A stretch of DNA of 64,000 bases from Hyphomicrobiales bacterium (GTDB taxonomy: Bacteria; Pseudomonadota; Alphaproteobacteria; Rhizobiales; Rhizobiaceae), in NCBI GenBank assembly GCA_017305935.1, contig JAFKJU010000007.1, forward strand, positions 124,001 to 188,000, given 5' to 3'. The position numbers were made by a program, and so were the translations under genes. Below the pieces are notes generated by a model that saw nothing but the letters and a program-made list of their open reading frames with translations, searched no databases and was not told the origin of the DNA. Positions 48,943-58,571 of the stretch are shown piece by piece; position 1 is the stretch's first letter; each line of letters opens with the position of its first letter.

Positions 48943-50934
48943 ATGGACGAACGGCAAGACGGCGCGCCGCCGGCGCACCCGCAAGCGGAGGGGCTTGAGA
49001 CCATGAGCCAGACGATGACATTGGCCCTGCAGACCTTCGAGCTGGGCGATTTCGAAGCTGCAGCCGACCTGATGCGCCGGGCGATCACGGCCGAAAAGAT
49101 CCGCAGCCAGGATATCCACGCCCTGCTTGGCGATACGCTCGCGCGTCTCGGAGAGCCGCTGCAGGCCGCCGAAGCCTATGCCGAGGCCGCCCGCCTGTCC
49201 GGCCCCGGAACCGATGCGCTCCTGCGCAACGCGCTCGACCTGTTCCAGGCCGCCGGGAACGATGCCGCCATCGCCGATCTCGCGGATTTCACCTTCGAGC
49301 GCTTTCCCGCCGATCCCGGCATCGCCACGATCTGCATCGGCGCGCTCATTGCGACCGGACGGGCGGGCGACGCGCTCGCCCATCTCGACCGCCTGGACCG
49401 CAAGGATCGCGCGCAGACCGATCTTCTGCTCGCGGCCCTTCGCGCCACCGGCCATCATCCGCGCCTGCTGGCCGAGCTCGACGCCGCCTGCCAGCGCTTT
49501 CGCGGCGATGCCGGCCTGCGCATGGCGCGGCTGGCGGCTGGCCGGCGTGTCTGCGATCTCGCCAACGCCGCCGCCTTCGAGGCGGAGATCGCCGATCCCG
49601 ATGCGCCGGGCGTTGACCGGCTGCTTTCCGAGGAAACCGCCGCCGACCGGCTGCTGCGCTCGGATGACGAGGCGATGCAGGCGCGGCCCAACGCCGATTC
49701 GCTGCGGCTCGCCGCCGTGCCGGCCGCGCCCGCGCGCCGTGCGTTTTCGGCACCCGGCGGAAAAATCCGCATCGGCTATCTCTCCAACGATTTTTACGAT
49801 CATGCGACCATGCGGCTGTTTGCGCCGGTGCTCACCATGCATGACCGGGCGCAATTCGACGTCACGCTGTTCTGCTATACCGATCCTGCCCTGCGCGGCT
49901 GGCAGGAGACGGGTTTTCCCGCCTTCGTGCGCCGCGCCATCGTGCGCGTCGATGAAATCGACGATGCCGGTGCCGCCGAGGCGATCGCCGCGCGCGGCAT
50001 CGATATCCTCGTCGACCTCAAGGGGTTTGCCGCGGGCGATGCCCGCCCCGGCATCGTCAAGCGCGCCGATGCGCCGGTCAAGGCCGCCTATCTCGGCTTT
50101 GCCGGCAGCATCCACGGCGCCGATCTCGATTATACGATCACCGACCGGTTCGTGACCCCTGATGCGGCAAAACCCTTCTATGCGGAAAAACTCTGCCGCC
50201 TGCCGGAAACCTACCAGCCCAACGATTCCGAAAGCCGGCCGCTGCCGCGCGCCGCGCGCCGCCGCGACTGGGATCTGCCGGAAACCGGCTTCGTCTTCGC
50301 CTCGTTCAATTCGGCGCAGAAGATCACCGGCCGCACCGTCGACCTGTGGAGCCGCATCCTGGCCAAGGCGCCAGAGGCGGTGCTGTGGATGCTCTGCGAG
50401 GAACCGCTGGCACGGCGCAACCTGCTCGACGCCTTCGCCGCGCGCGGCGTTGCCGCGTCGCGCATCCTGTTCACTGGCCATGTGGATTATGCCGACCATC
50501 TGGCGCGGCTGTCGCTGGCCGATCTCGGCCTCGATACCATGCCGCACAACGGCCATACCACGACCTCCGACATGATCTGGGCCGGGCTGCCGGTGCTGAC
50601 GGTGCGCGGCGGAAGCTTTGCCGCGCGCGTCTCCGAAAGCCTGCTGAACGCCATCGGGCTCGGCGAATTGACGGCTGCCAACGACACCGCCTTCTGCGAC
50701 ATGGCCGCCGCCATGGCGCGCGCGCCGCGCAAGATCGCCGAGCTGAAGGAGCGGCTGGAGGAAAACCGCTTCTCCGCGCCACTGTTCAACGGAAAACGCA
50801 TCACCGCGCATCTGGAGCGCGCTTACCAGATGATGGCGGAACGCGCCCGCGCCGGGCTTTCCCCCTGCCATCTCGACGTTCCCGCCCTGCCGGCGCTGGA
50901 ACATCCTTTCGCAAGCTGGCGGCGCGGCGGCTGA
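48943..50934 (+). CDS. TPR protein with GT41 (OGT/SPINDLY-like) glycosyltransferase domain
   Basis: 663 aa. N-terminal TPR-like helices (about residues 25-170) and a C-terminal GT41 domain with KIRIGYLSNDFYDHATMRLF, FVFASFNSAQKITGRTVDLW, and LGLDTMPHNGHTTTSDMIWAGLPVLTVRG, matching the donor-binding region of O-GlcNAc transferase (NGGTTTxDxLW). It could glycosylate a protein with a sugar from UDP, but the donor and target are unknown. GGGGA site before the ATG at 48943; the Met at 49003 is an alternative. Confidence 0.87.
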   Translation: MDERQDGAPPAHPQAEGLETMSQTMTLALQTFELGDFEAAADLMRRAITAEKIRSQDIHALLGDTLARLGEPLQAAEAYAEAARLSGPGTDALLRNALDLFQAAGNDAAIADLADFTFERFPADPGIATICIGALIATGRAGDALAHLDRLDRKDRAQTDLLLAALRATGHHPRLLAELDAACQRFRGDAGLRMARLAAGRRVCDLANAAAFEAEIADPDAPGVDRLLSEETAADRLLRSDDEAMQARPNADSLRLAAVPAAPARRAFSAPGGKIRIGYLSNDFYDHATMRLFAPVLTMHDRAQFDVTLFCYTDPALRGWQETGFPAFVRRAIVRVDEIDDAGAAEAIAARGIDILVDLKGFAAGDARPGIVKRADAPVKAAYLGFAGSIHGADLDYTITDRFVTPDAAKPFYAEKLCRLPETYQPNDSESRPLPRAARRRDWDLPETGFVFASFNSAQKITGRTVDLWSRILAKAPEAVLWMLCEEPLARRNLLDAFAARGVAASRILFTGHVDYADHLARLSLADLGLDTMPHNGHTTTSDMIWAGLPVLTVRGGSFAARVSESLLNAIGLGELTAANDTAFCDMAAAMARAPRKIAELKERLEENRFSAPLFNGKRITAHLERAYQMMAERARAGLSPCHLDVPALPALEHPFASWRRGG

Positions 50935-50940
50935 GCCGCG

Positions 50941-52551
50941 TCAGCCCTCGATCATCGCCAGCAGCGTGTCGAGCCGGTCTGCCTCGATCGGCGGCTTGTC
51001 GGCGCGCAGCCGCGCGATGCGGGGAAAACGCATGGCGACGCCGGACTTGTGGCGGCTGGAGCGGTTGATGCCTTCGAAGGCGACCTCGACCACATAGCCG
51101 AAATCGCGCTCGGCGCGGATCGCCCTTACCGGGCCGAAACGGTCGGTGGTGTTGTTGCGCACGAAGCGGTCGAGTTCCTCCAGCTCGGCATCGGTGAAGC
51201 CGAAATAGGCTTTTCCCACCGGCACGAGTTGTTCCTTGCCATCCAGCTCGGTCCAGACGCCGAAGGTGAAATCGGAATAATAGCTGGAGCGCTTGCCATG
51301 GCCGCGCTGGGCATACATCAGCACGGCGTCGATATTATAGGGGTTGCGTTTCCACTTGAACCATGGCCCCTTGGCGCGGCCGGCCTGATAGGAACTGTCG
51401 AGCCGCTTGATCATCACGCCCTCGATGACCGGATCGGGCGGCTCCATGCGCAGCCGGTCCAGTTCCTCCCAGCTTGAAAACGGCACCAGCGGCGAGAGGT
51501 CGAAGCGGTCGTGTGGCGCGCGCTCGATCAGCCCGGTCAGGCGGGTGCGGCGTTCGAGATAGGTTTGCGGGCGGATATCCGCATCGCCGTCGAACAGCAG
51601 GTCATAGGCGCGGATGAAGGCCGGGAATTCCTCCAGCATCCTGCCGCTGACCGTCTTGCGGTTCAGGCGTTGCTGCAGGTCGCCAAAGGTGCGGGTCGGG
51701 CTGTTGGAACGGGCGGTGCCACCGACCAGCAGCTCGCCATCCATCACGCCCTCGAAATTCATCGCCGCGACGATATCGGGGAATGCGCCTGAAATATCGT
51801 CGCCGCTGCGCGAATAGAGCCGCCGGGTCGAACCGAACCCCGACAATTGCACGCGAATTCCGTCCCATTTCCATTCGGCGGCGAAATCCTTCGGGTCGAG
51901 CCCGTCGAGATCGCCCTCCTGCACCGGCGTCGACAGCATCACCGAATGAAAGATGGCGGGCGTCGCCAGCACCGGCCGGTCGCTTTTGCCTTCCAGCCAG
52001 GCGAAGAGCGGCAGGTAGGGCGGTTCCAGCCCGTGCCACAGCGTCTCGATTTCGCCGACATCCTTGCCGGCGAAATCGGCCAGCGCCTGCTTGGCAAGCC
52101 GGGCCGAGACGCCGATGCGCAGGCCGCCGGTGACGAGTTTCAGGAAGGCGAAACGGCTCGACGTGTCCAGCCGGTCGAGCAGCGTTCGCACATGGCTGCG
52201 CACCTCCGTGCGCCCCAGCCGGTTCATCTCGGCGATGACGGCGCCAAGGCCGGGATCGTCGGCGGTCCTGTCCTCGCGCTCCTGGTCCCAGACCAGCGAG
52301 ATCGTCTCGGCGAGATCGCCGACATAATCGTAGGAATAACGGAACAGCGCCTCGTCCATGCGCTCGAGCACGAGTTCGCGCAGCATGGCCGGCTTGACCG
52401 AGCGTATATCCAGCGTGCCGGCAATGGCGGCAAGTCCGTAGCCGCGGTCGGGATCGGGCGTATCGCGGAAATAATCGGAGAGCAGCTTCAGCTTGCCGTT
52501 GCGCGCGGGCGTCAGCACAAGGCGGTCGAGAAGGGCGGCGAAGGCTTTCAT
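50941..52551 (-). CDS. ATP-dependent DNA ligase (LigB/LigC-like)
   Basis: 536 aa from MKAFAALLDRL. AMP-accepting lysine Lys228 in EWKWDGIRVQL; further nucleotidyltransferase motifs MDGELL, IEGVMIKR, and KWKRNP; N-terminal DNA-binding region and C-terminal OB-fold part. It belongs to the bacterial ATP-dependent ligase group that occurs with an MBL-fold exonuclease. This gene lies directly behind the exonuclease gene (4-bp gap), as in the ligase-associated DNA damage cluster. Converges with the GT41 gene. Confidence 0.92.
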   Translation of the reverse strand: MKAFAALLDRLVLTPARNGKLKLLSDYFRDTPDPDRGYGLAAIAGTLDIRSVKPAMLRELVLERMDEALFRYSYDYVGDLAETISLVWDQEREDRTADDPGLGAVIAEMNRLGRTEVRSHVRTLLDRLDTSSRFAFLKLVTGGLRIGVSARLAKQALADFAGKDVGEIETLWHGLEPPYLPLFAWLEGKSDRPVLATPAIFHSVMLSTPVQEGDLDGLDPKDFAAEWKWDGIRVQLSGFGSTRRLYSRSGDDISGAFPDIVAAMNFEGVMDGELLVGGTARSNSPTRTFGDLQQRLNRKTVSGRMLEEFPAFIRAYDLLFDGDADIRPQTYLERRTRLTGLIERAPHDRFDLSPLVPFSSWEELDRLRMEPPDPVIEGVMIKRLDSSYQAGRAKGPWFKWKRNPYNIDAVLMYAQRGHGKRSSYYSDFTFGVWTELDGKEQLVPVGKAYFGFTDAELEELDRFVRNNTTDRFGPVRAIRAERDFGYVVEVAFEGINRSSRHKSGVAMRFPRIARLRADKPPIEADRLDTLLAMIEG

Positions 52552-52555
52552 CGCA

Positions 52556-53572
52556 TCAATCCCCCTCGTCCTCATAGCCGACGAGATGCAGCGGCCGGGC
52601 GGCAATGCCGGCGAGATCGCACCAGCGCACCAGCGCCTCCTCGCGTCCATGCGTCACCCAGACCTGCGAGGGCGCGAGGTCGCGGATGGTGGCGGTCAGT
52701 TCCGGCCAGTCGCAATGATCGGAGATCACCAGCGGAAGCTCGACGCCGCGCTGTTTGGCGCGCTGGCGCACCATCATCCAGCCGGAGGCGAAACTGGTGA
52801 CCGGATCGGAAAACCGCCGCGCCCAGCGATCGGCAAAGGCCGAGGGCGGGCCCACGACCACCGCCCCGCGAAAATTCTCGCCGCTGCCGCGCTCGACGGT
52901 CGCAGGACGCAGATCGCCGAGATCGATGCCCTGCGCCTGGTAATAGTCGCAGAGTTTCGTCAGCGCCCCGTGGATGAAGATCGGCTCATCATAGCCGGCG
53001 CGGCGCAACAGCGCGATGACCCGCTGCGCCTTGCCGAGCGCATAGGCGCCGACGAGATGGGTGCGTTCCGGGAACTGCTTCAGCGATGTCAGGAGCTTGC
53101 CGATTTCGGCGCGCGGATCGGGATGATGGAAGACCGGCAGGCCGAAGGTCGCCTCGGTGATGAATACGTCGCAAGCGACCGGCTCGTAGGGCGTGCAGGT
53201 CGGATCCGGCTGGCGCTTGTAGTCGCCGGAGACGCAGATGCGCGTGCCGCCGCTTTCGATGGCGATCTGCGCCGAGCCGAGCACATGGCCTGCCGGATGG
53301 AAACGGACCCGGACAGCGTTCAGCGACACCTCCTCGCCAAAACCGACCGCCTGCTCGCTGTCGCAGAAGTCCTCGCCATAACGCAGGCGCATGATGTCGA
53401 GCGTCTGGCGCGTGGCGAGCACCGCGCCATGGCCGGCGCGGGCATGGTCGGAATGGCCGTGCGTAATCAGCGCGCGGGCGACCGGGCGGACGGGATCGAC
53501 ATGAAAGCCGCCGGCCGGGCAATACAGGCCCTCCGGGGCGGGAAACAGCAGTTTTTCCGGTCTCATTGGCAT
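52556..53572 (-). CDS. Ligase-associated DNA exonuclease (MBL fold)
   Basis: 338 aa from MPMRPEKLLFP (a Met two codons on is also possible). Metallo-beta-lactamase fold with the HxHxDH motif THGHSDHARAG (His38, His40, Asp42, His43), HPAGHVLGSAQ and VSGDYKR, the beta-CASP-type arrangement of SNM1/CPSF nucleases. In bacteria this family is encoded beside ATP-dependent ligases. No Lhr-like helicase or metallophosphoesterase partner, which often completes the set, is adjacent here. Confidence 0.9.
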   Translation of the reverse strand: MPMRPEKLLFPAPEGLYCPAGGFHVDPVRPVARALITHGHSDHARAGHGAVLATRQTLDIMRLRYGEDFCDSEQAVGFGEEVSLNAVRVRFHPAGHVLGSAQIAIESGGTRICVSGDYKRQPDPTCTPYEPVACDVFITEATFGLPVFHHPDPRAEIGKLLTSLKQFPERTHLVGAYALGKAQRVIALLRRAGYDEPIFIHGALTKLCDYYQAQGIDLGDLRPATVERGSGENFRGAVVVGPPSAFADRWARRFSDPVTSFASGWMMVRQRAKQRGVELPLVISDHCDWPELTATIRDLAPSQVWVTHGREEALVRWCDLAGIAARPLHLVGYEDEGD

Positions 53573-53658
53573 GAATGTAGCGGCTGCCGGCGCGAACGCC
53601 AGAGGCAGGCGTCGAGGAATTTTTTCCTCCATCTTCCGCTTGCCGAAACCTCACCCCC

Positions 53659-53752
53659 CACGTCATCCCTGAGATGTCCCAAGGATCTGAGCATACGTCC
53701 CTCTCGGGCGTCGGCAGCTGCACGGCACAAGGCAGGGCATGACGGAGATGGG
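53659..53752 (+). repeat. 114-bp family repeat, copy C (shortened)
   Basis: Starts CACGTCATCCCTGAGATGTCCC and ends GCAGGGCATGACGGAGATG. It shares both end hairpins with copies A and B but has lost part of the centre, about 94 bp in total. Confidence 0.6.
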
Positions 53753-53762
53753 GCGGCGGTTT

Positions 53763-56066
53763 TCAGCCCGCCCGGCGCAACAGAGCCTCGATGCCGCCGG
53801 CATCGACCGGAGCGGAGAAATGAAAGCCCTGCACCTCGTCGCAGCCGCTGTTGCGCAGGTATTGCAGTTGCTCTGCAGTCTCCACCCCCTCGGCGATGAT
53901 GCCGAGCTTCAGCTTTTGCGCCAGCGCAATCACGGCGGAGGCGATCGCCGAGGTGGTGGCGTCGTGCGGCAGGGCCTCGATGAAGGAACGGTCCATCTTC
54001 AGGCGATTGACCGGCAGCGTCTTCAGCGCCGCGAGATTGCAATAGCCGGTGCCGAAATCGTCGATCGACAGGCGCACGCCGAGTTCCTCCAGCGCGCGCA
54101 TGGTGGCGAGCGCGCTGTCGGTGTCCTGCATCACGGCGTTTTCAGTCAGCTCCAGCTCGAGATAGCGCGGGTCGAGCCCGGTCTCGCTCAACGCCTGCCG
54201 GACCTGCCCGACCAGCGCCGGATCGCAGAACTGCCTGGGCGACACGTTCACGGCGATGATCACGGGCGGCAGGCCGAGCACCTGCCAGGCCTTGTTCTGC
54301 CGGCACGCGGTCTTCAGCACCCAGAGGCCGAGCGGCAGGATGAGGCCGGTGGCCTCCGCCAACGGAATGAAATGGCCGGGCGGCTGCACGCCGAGTTCGG
54401 GATGGTTCCAGCGCACCAGCGCCTCGACGCCGAGGATGCGGCCGGTGCCGGCATCGATCTGCGGCTGGTAGTCGAGATAGAGCTGGTCGCCGGCGATTGC
54501 GCTGCGCAGTTCCTCCAGCCGGTCGCCGGCGGCGATGGCGGCCGGCGTTTCCTTGCCGTTGAACACCTGCAGCCCGTCACGGCCGAGCTGTTTGGCCCGG
54601 TACATGGCGGCATCGGCATTGGCGAGCAGCGCATCGATGGTCTCGCCGTCCTCCGGGAAGGTGGCGATGCCCATGCTGCAGGTCGCCGAGACCGTCATTC
54701 CGGCAATGGTCATCGGCTTCGACAGGCTGGCGCGCAACTGGTGCAAGCGCGGCAGGATATCGCCCTCGCCACGCGACTGGTTGGCGAAGACCAGCACGAA
54801 TTCGTCGCCGCCGAGGCGCACCACCAGATCGGAAGCGCGGGTGAATTCCAGCATCCGGCCGGCGATCTGGCGCAGAAGCTCGTCGCCGGCGCCATGGCCG
54901 AGGCTGTCATTGATGCGCTTGAAATTGTCGAGGTCGACATAGGCGAGAACGACATGCTGGCGGTTCATCCTCGCCTGATGCAGCGTCTGGCTGAGCTTTT
55001 CCTTGAAGAAGGAGCGATTCGGCAGGCCCGTCAGCGGATCGTGATGCGCCATGAAATGCATCCGATCCTCGGCATGCTGGCGCTCGATGGCGATGCCGGC
55101 GATATGGGTCGCCATGGCGACCAGATCCATCTCCACCGCCGTTGGCTCGCGCGGTTCGCGGCCATACAGCGCGAAGGTGCCGAGCACGTTGCCCTGCTGC
55201 GTCAGGATCGGCGTCGACCAGCAGCAGCGGAAACCGTAGAGCTGCGCCAGGCCATTGTAATCCGCCCAGCGGCGGTCCTGCAGGATATCGGACACGACCA
55301 CCGGTTTGCCGAGCCAGGCGGCGCTGCCGCATGAACCGACCATCGGGCCGATGGCGATGCCTTCGATCAGGGCATTATACGCGGAAGGCAGGTTGGGCGC
55401 CGCCCCCAGATGCAGCCGCTCGCCTTCCGCATCCAGCAGCAGGATGGAGGCGTTCAGCCCGTCGATCTGCGATTCGACCAGCAGCACCAGTGTCTTGAGG
55501 ATGGTCTGAAGCCTTTCGTTGCGGGCGATCATTTCGAGGAGGGTCGACTGGCCGCTGCGAATCGCCTCTTCCCGCCGCCGCTGGGTGATGTCGCGGGCAA
55601 TGCCGATCAGCCCGATGACCCGGCCCTGATCATCGGTGAGCGGAATCTTCGTCGTCAGCCACCAGCTCTTTGTCTGGTCGCCGCGGCGCAGGCTTTCCTC
55701 GATGTCGAACTGCGCGGCCGCCTCGTCCATGATCCGCTGCTCGACGCGGTAGAAACCTTCCGCCGATTCACGATCGCCAATTTCGAAATCGGATTTGCCG
55801 AGCAGTTGCTCCTGCTCCGTGGCGCCGTTGGCGAGCAGTGTGGCGCGGTTGGCGAATAGAAACCGGCTTTGCCGGTCCTTCACGTAAATCTGGTCGGGGA
55901 TCTGGTCGAGCACGGTGCGCAATATGGCGATGTCGCCGTCGATCCGACCGGAAAACATCGCGTTGCGGGCGAGCGTCGAGGCGGCCGCCACCAGCCGAAG
56001 GGTTGTCTCGTCGGTGTCGCCACCCTCATCCGCCCGCCGGGCGCAACGTATTCCGGCATCCGTCAT
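53763..56066 (-). CDS. PAS-GAF-GGDEF-EAL c-di-GMP protein
   Basis: 767 aa. PAS domain with PAC tail (about residues 45-165; KSWWLTTKIPLTDDQGRVIGLIGIARDIT), GAF-like domain (180-340), GGDEF domain with intact RLGGDEFVLVF (about 430) and EAL domain with GVEALVRWNHPE, DDFGTGYCNL and EGVETAEQL (525-765). Both catalytic motifs are intact, so it may make and break c-di-GMP; the balance is unknown. No transmembrane segment or signal peptide is visible, so cytosolic sensing by PAS/GAF is likely. Begins just past repeat C. Confidence 0.92.
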   Translation of the reverse strand: MTDAGIRCARRADEGGDTDETTLRLVAAASTLARNAMFSGRIDGDIAILRTVLDQIPDQIYVKDRQSRFLFANRATLLANGATEQEQLLGKSDFEIGDRESAEGFYRVEQRIMDEAAAQFDIEESLRRGDQTKSWWLTTKIPLTDDQGRVIGLIGIARDITQRRREEAIRSGQSTLLEMIARNERLQTILKTLVLLVESQIDGLNASILLLDAEGERLHLGAAPNLPSAYNALIEGIAIGPMVGSCGSAAWLGKPVVVSDILQDRRWADYNGLAQLYGFRCCWSTPILTQQGNVLGTFALYGREPREPTAVEMDLVAMATHIAGIAIERQHAEDRMHFMAHHDPLTGLPNRSFFKEKLSQTLHQARMNRQHVVLAYVDLDNFKRINDSLGHGAGDELLRQIAGRMLEFTRASDLVVRLGGDEFVLVFANQSRGEGDILPRLHQLRASLSKPMTIAGMTVSATCSMGIATFPEDGETIDALLANADAAMYRAKQLGRDGLQVFNGKETPAAIAAGDRLEELRSAIAGDQLYLDYQPQIDAGTGRILGVEALVRWNHPELGVQPPGHFIPLAEATGLILPLGLWVLKTACRQNKAWQVLGLPPVIIAVNVSPRQFCDPALVGQVRQALSETGLDPRYLELELTENAVMQDTDSALATMRALEELGVRLSIDDFGTGYCNLAALKTLPVNRLKMDRSFIEALPHDATTSAIASAVIALAQKLKLGIIAEGVETAEQLQYLRNSGCDEVQGFHFSAPVDAGGIEALLRRAG

Positions 56067-56332
56067 TCGAGCCCGCTCCCCAGCTTTTAAGCCCCTGCCT
56101 GCAACCTATCGCGGATCATGTAACTTTAGCGATCATTTCCTTATGCATGTTTAAACACAGTCTGCCAGCAGGTTTCAAATAGAATGCTAAATCAACCTAA
56201 GAGATTTAACAGCCGACAATCATTTTATCCTTAAAACGATTATCCGGTCGTGTCCGCCGCCGCTGTGCCGGAGCGGCACACCGCGGCCTGGCACGCTTCC
56301 TGCTTCGTTTTCACCAAGGAGATCAAACCGCC

Positions 56333-57697
56333 ATGCTGTCACGACGATCGATTCTGCGAGGCCTCGGCGCCGCCGCGCTGGCCGCAACGCCCGTTTCACG
56401 CGCCGGCGCCGCCGCCATCACGCCGGTGGATTTGCGCGGCTCGATCGACGCCCCCGCCGCCGGCCTGCTGCCGGGGGCGGAAGACGACCAGAGCCGGCGG
56501 TTCGCGCGCATGCTGAAACAGGCGGCCGGCGCCAACCGGCCGCTTTTCCTGCCGCCCGGCAACTACCGCATCTCCAACATCGACCTGCCGGACAATGCCC
56601 GCATTATCGGCGTGCCCGGAGCATCGCGCATCGTCTATACCGGCAACGGCCACCTGTTCGCCGCCAACGGCGCTGCCCATGTCTCGCTGACCGGCATCGT
56701 CATCGACGGCGCCAATCGCTGGCTCGGCGATTATGCGGGCGCGCTGGTGCATCTGCGCAGCGTCGGGGACGTCGTCATCGAGGATTGCGAGATCGCCGGC
56801 AGCCGCAAGAATGCCGTGCTGCTGGAGCGTTGCGGCGGGCGGATCGGGCGCTCGCGCCTGACCGGGGCGGGAGACGCCGCCATCCATGCCATTGAAAGCA
56901 GCGGGCTTTCGATCACCGGCAACACGGTCGCCGATTGCGGCAATGGCGGCATCCTCGTGCATCGCTGGACCAAGGGCGAGGACAACACCATGGTCAGCGG
57001 CAACCGCATCTCCCATATCGCCGCAAAGAACGGCGGCACCGGCCAGAACGGCAACGGCATCAACATTTTTCGCGCCGACGGGGTGATGGTCTCCGGCAAC
57101 CATGTCAGCGACTGCGCCTTTTCGGCGATCCGCTCCAATGCCGGCTCCAACGTGCAGATCGTCCAGAACCAGTGCCTGCGCTCGGGCGAGACCGCCATCT
57201 ATTCCGAATTCGGCTTCGAGGGCGCCATCGTCTCGGCCAACATGATCGACGACGCCGCCAACGGCATCCTGATCGTCAATTTCAACGAGGGCGGGCGGCT
57301 GGCGAGCGTCGCGGGCAATGTCATCCGCAACCTGAAAACGACAGGCCCCTACGCGCATGACGGCGCTGGCTTCGGTTTCGGCATCGCCGTCGAGGCGGAT
57401 ACGTCGGTGACCGGCAACGTCATCGAGAATGCTCCGAAATGGGGCATGTCGCTCGGTTGGGGACCGTATCTGCGCAACATCGTCGCCACGGGCAATATCA
57501 TCCGCCGGGCCCCGGTCGGCATCGCCGTCTCCGTGGTCGAGGGTGCGGGAACGGCGCTGATATCGGACAACATCCTCCAGGAAACGCCCGATGGCGGCGT
57601 GGTCGGCTTCCGCTGGAACGACCGGGCGACGGACGAGCTGGCGCTGTCGGGGGCGAATGGGTTTTCGCATCTGACCGTGGAGCGCAATCGGCTCTGA
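56333..57697 (+). CDS. Tat-exported right-handed beta-helix protein (TIGR03808 type)
   Basis: 454 aa. Twin-arginine signal SRRSILRGLGAAALAATPVSRAGA, then repeated strand motifs (SGNxVxDCxxxxI, SITGNTVADCGNGGILVH, MVSGNHVSDCAFSAIRS) forming a parallel beta-helix, an arrangement seen in pectin-lyase-fold proteins. It matches the rhizobial family of Tat-targeted repeat proteins of unknown function that I recall as TIGR03808. Secreted or periplasmic; substrate unknown. Confidence 0.88.
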   Translation: MLSRRSILRGLGAAALAATPVSRAGAAAITPVDLRGSIDAPAAGLLPGAEDDQSRRFARMLKQAAGANRPLFLPPGNYRISNIDLPDNARIIGVPGASRIVYTGNGHLFAANGAAHVSLTGIVIDGANRWLGDYAGALVHLRSVGDVVIEDCEIAGSRKNAVLLERCGGRIGRSRLTGAGDAAIHAIESSGLSITGNTVADCGNGGILVHRWTKGEDNTMVSGNRISHIAAKNGGTGQNGNGINIFRADGVMVSGNHVSDCAFSAIRSNAGSNVQIVQNQCLRSGETAIYSEFGFEGAIVSANMIDDAANGILIVNFNEGGRLASVAGNVIRNLKTTGPYAHDGAGFGFGIAVEADTSVTGNVIENAPKWGMSLGWGPYLRNIVATGNIIRRAPVGIAVSVVEGAGTALISDNILQETPDGGVVGFRWNDRATDELALSGANGFSHLTVERNRL

Positions 57698-57812
57698 TGT
57701 GCCGTACCGATGGGTTTCATCGCAAGATTTCATCAGTTTGTACCCCTTTGTCCCGGTTTCCCTTCATGCCCTCCCGCAATAAGGTCGTGGCGGTATTTTC
57801 AGGGAGGATGAC

Positions 57813-58472
57813 ATGCTGACGATTTACGGGGTCTACCGGTCAAGGGCGGCACGCAATTACTGGATGGCGGAGGAACTGGGGCTGGAGGTGAAAAGCGTGC
57901 CGGTCATCCAGGCGCGGCGGGTGGCCGAACCGCTGGCGGCGGACGCGCCGTTCAACACCGCCTCCGCGCCGTTTCGCGCCGTCAATCCGATGGGTTTCAT
58001 CCCCGCCATCGACGATGACGGTTTCGTGATGACCGAATCGCTGGCGATCAACCTCTATCTGGCGCGCAAATATCCCGGCCCGCTCTCGGCGCAATCCGTG
58101 ACGGAGGAAGGCGCGATGCTGCAATGGACGACCTGGGCGGCGACCGAGGTCGAACCGCATGCGGTGCGCATCATCCTCACCTATGACGTCAAGGCCGAGG
58201 ACAGCGACCAAGGCAAGGCAACCATCGGCGCCGCCCGAGTGGCCTTGCGCACCCCCTTCTCCGTGCTCGATGCACATCTGTCCAACCGCGACTATATCCT
58301 CGGCGACCGCTTTACGGTCGCCGACCTCAATGTCGCAGAAGTGTTCCGATATGCCATGAGCCAGTCGGCAATGTTCGAGGCAGCGCCCCGGGTCCGGGCC
58401 TGGCTGACACGCTGCCAGGCCCGCCCGGCTTTCAAAAGGGTGATGGCGATCCGGGCGCAGGAAACGGATTGA
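57813..58472 (+). CDS. Glutathione S-transferase family protein
   Basis: 219 aa. N-terminal thioredoxin-like domain with the Ser/Arg start [15 protein letters not shown] and [28 protein letters not shown]-terminal helical domain with [17 protein letters not shown]. The GST active residue near Ser10/Arg11 replaces the classical Tyr; Rhizobial GSTs of this type are common and their substrate is unknown. The ATG is preceded by CAGGGAGG. Confidence 0.9.
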   Translation: MLTIYGVYRSRAARNYWMAEELGLEVKSVPVIQARRVAEPLAADAPFNTASAPFRAVNPMGFIPAIDDDGFVMTESLAINLYLARKYPGPLSAQSVTEEGAMLQWTTWAATEVEPHAVRIILTYDVKAEDSDQGKATIGAARVALRTPFSVLDAHLSNRDYILGDRFTVADLNVAEVFRYAMSQSAMFEAAPRVRAWLTRCQARPAFKRVMAIRAQETD

Positions 58473-58571
58473 AGCGTTTGCTGAAGGCGTGACTTCACCG
58501 GAATCTTCCTCTCCTCCGGGGAAGACGGGAACAAGCGGAAGCCCGCTCATTCCAAAAAAACGTCTTCGCGC

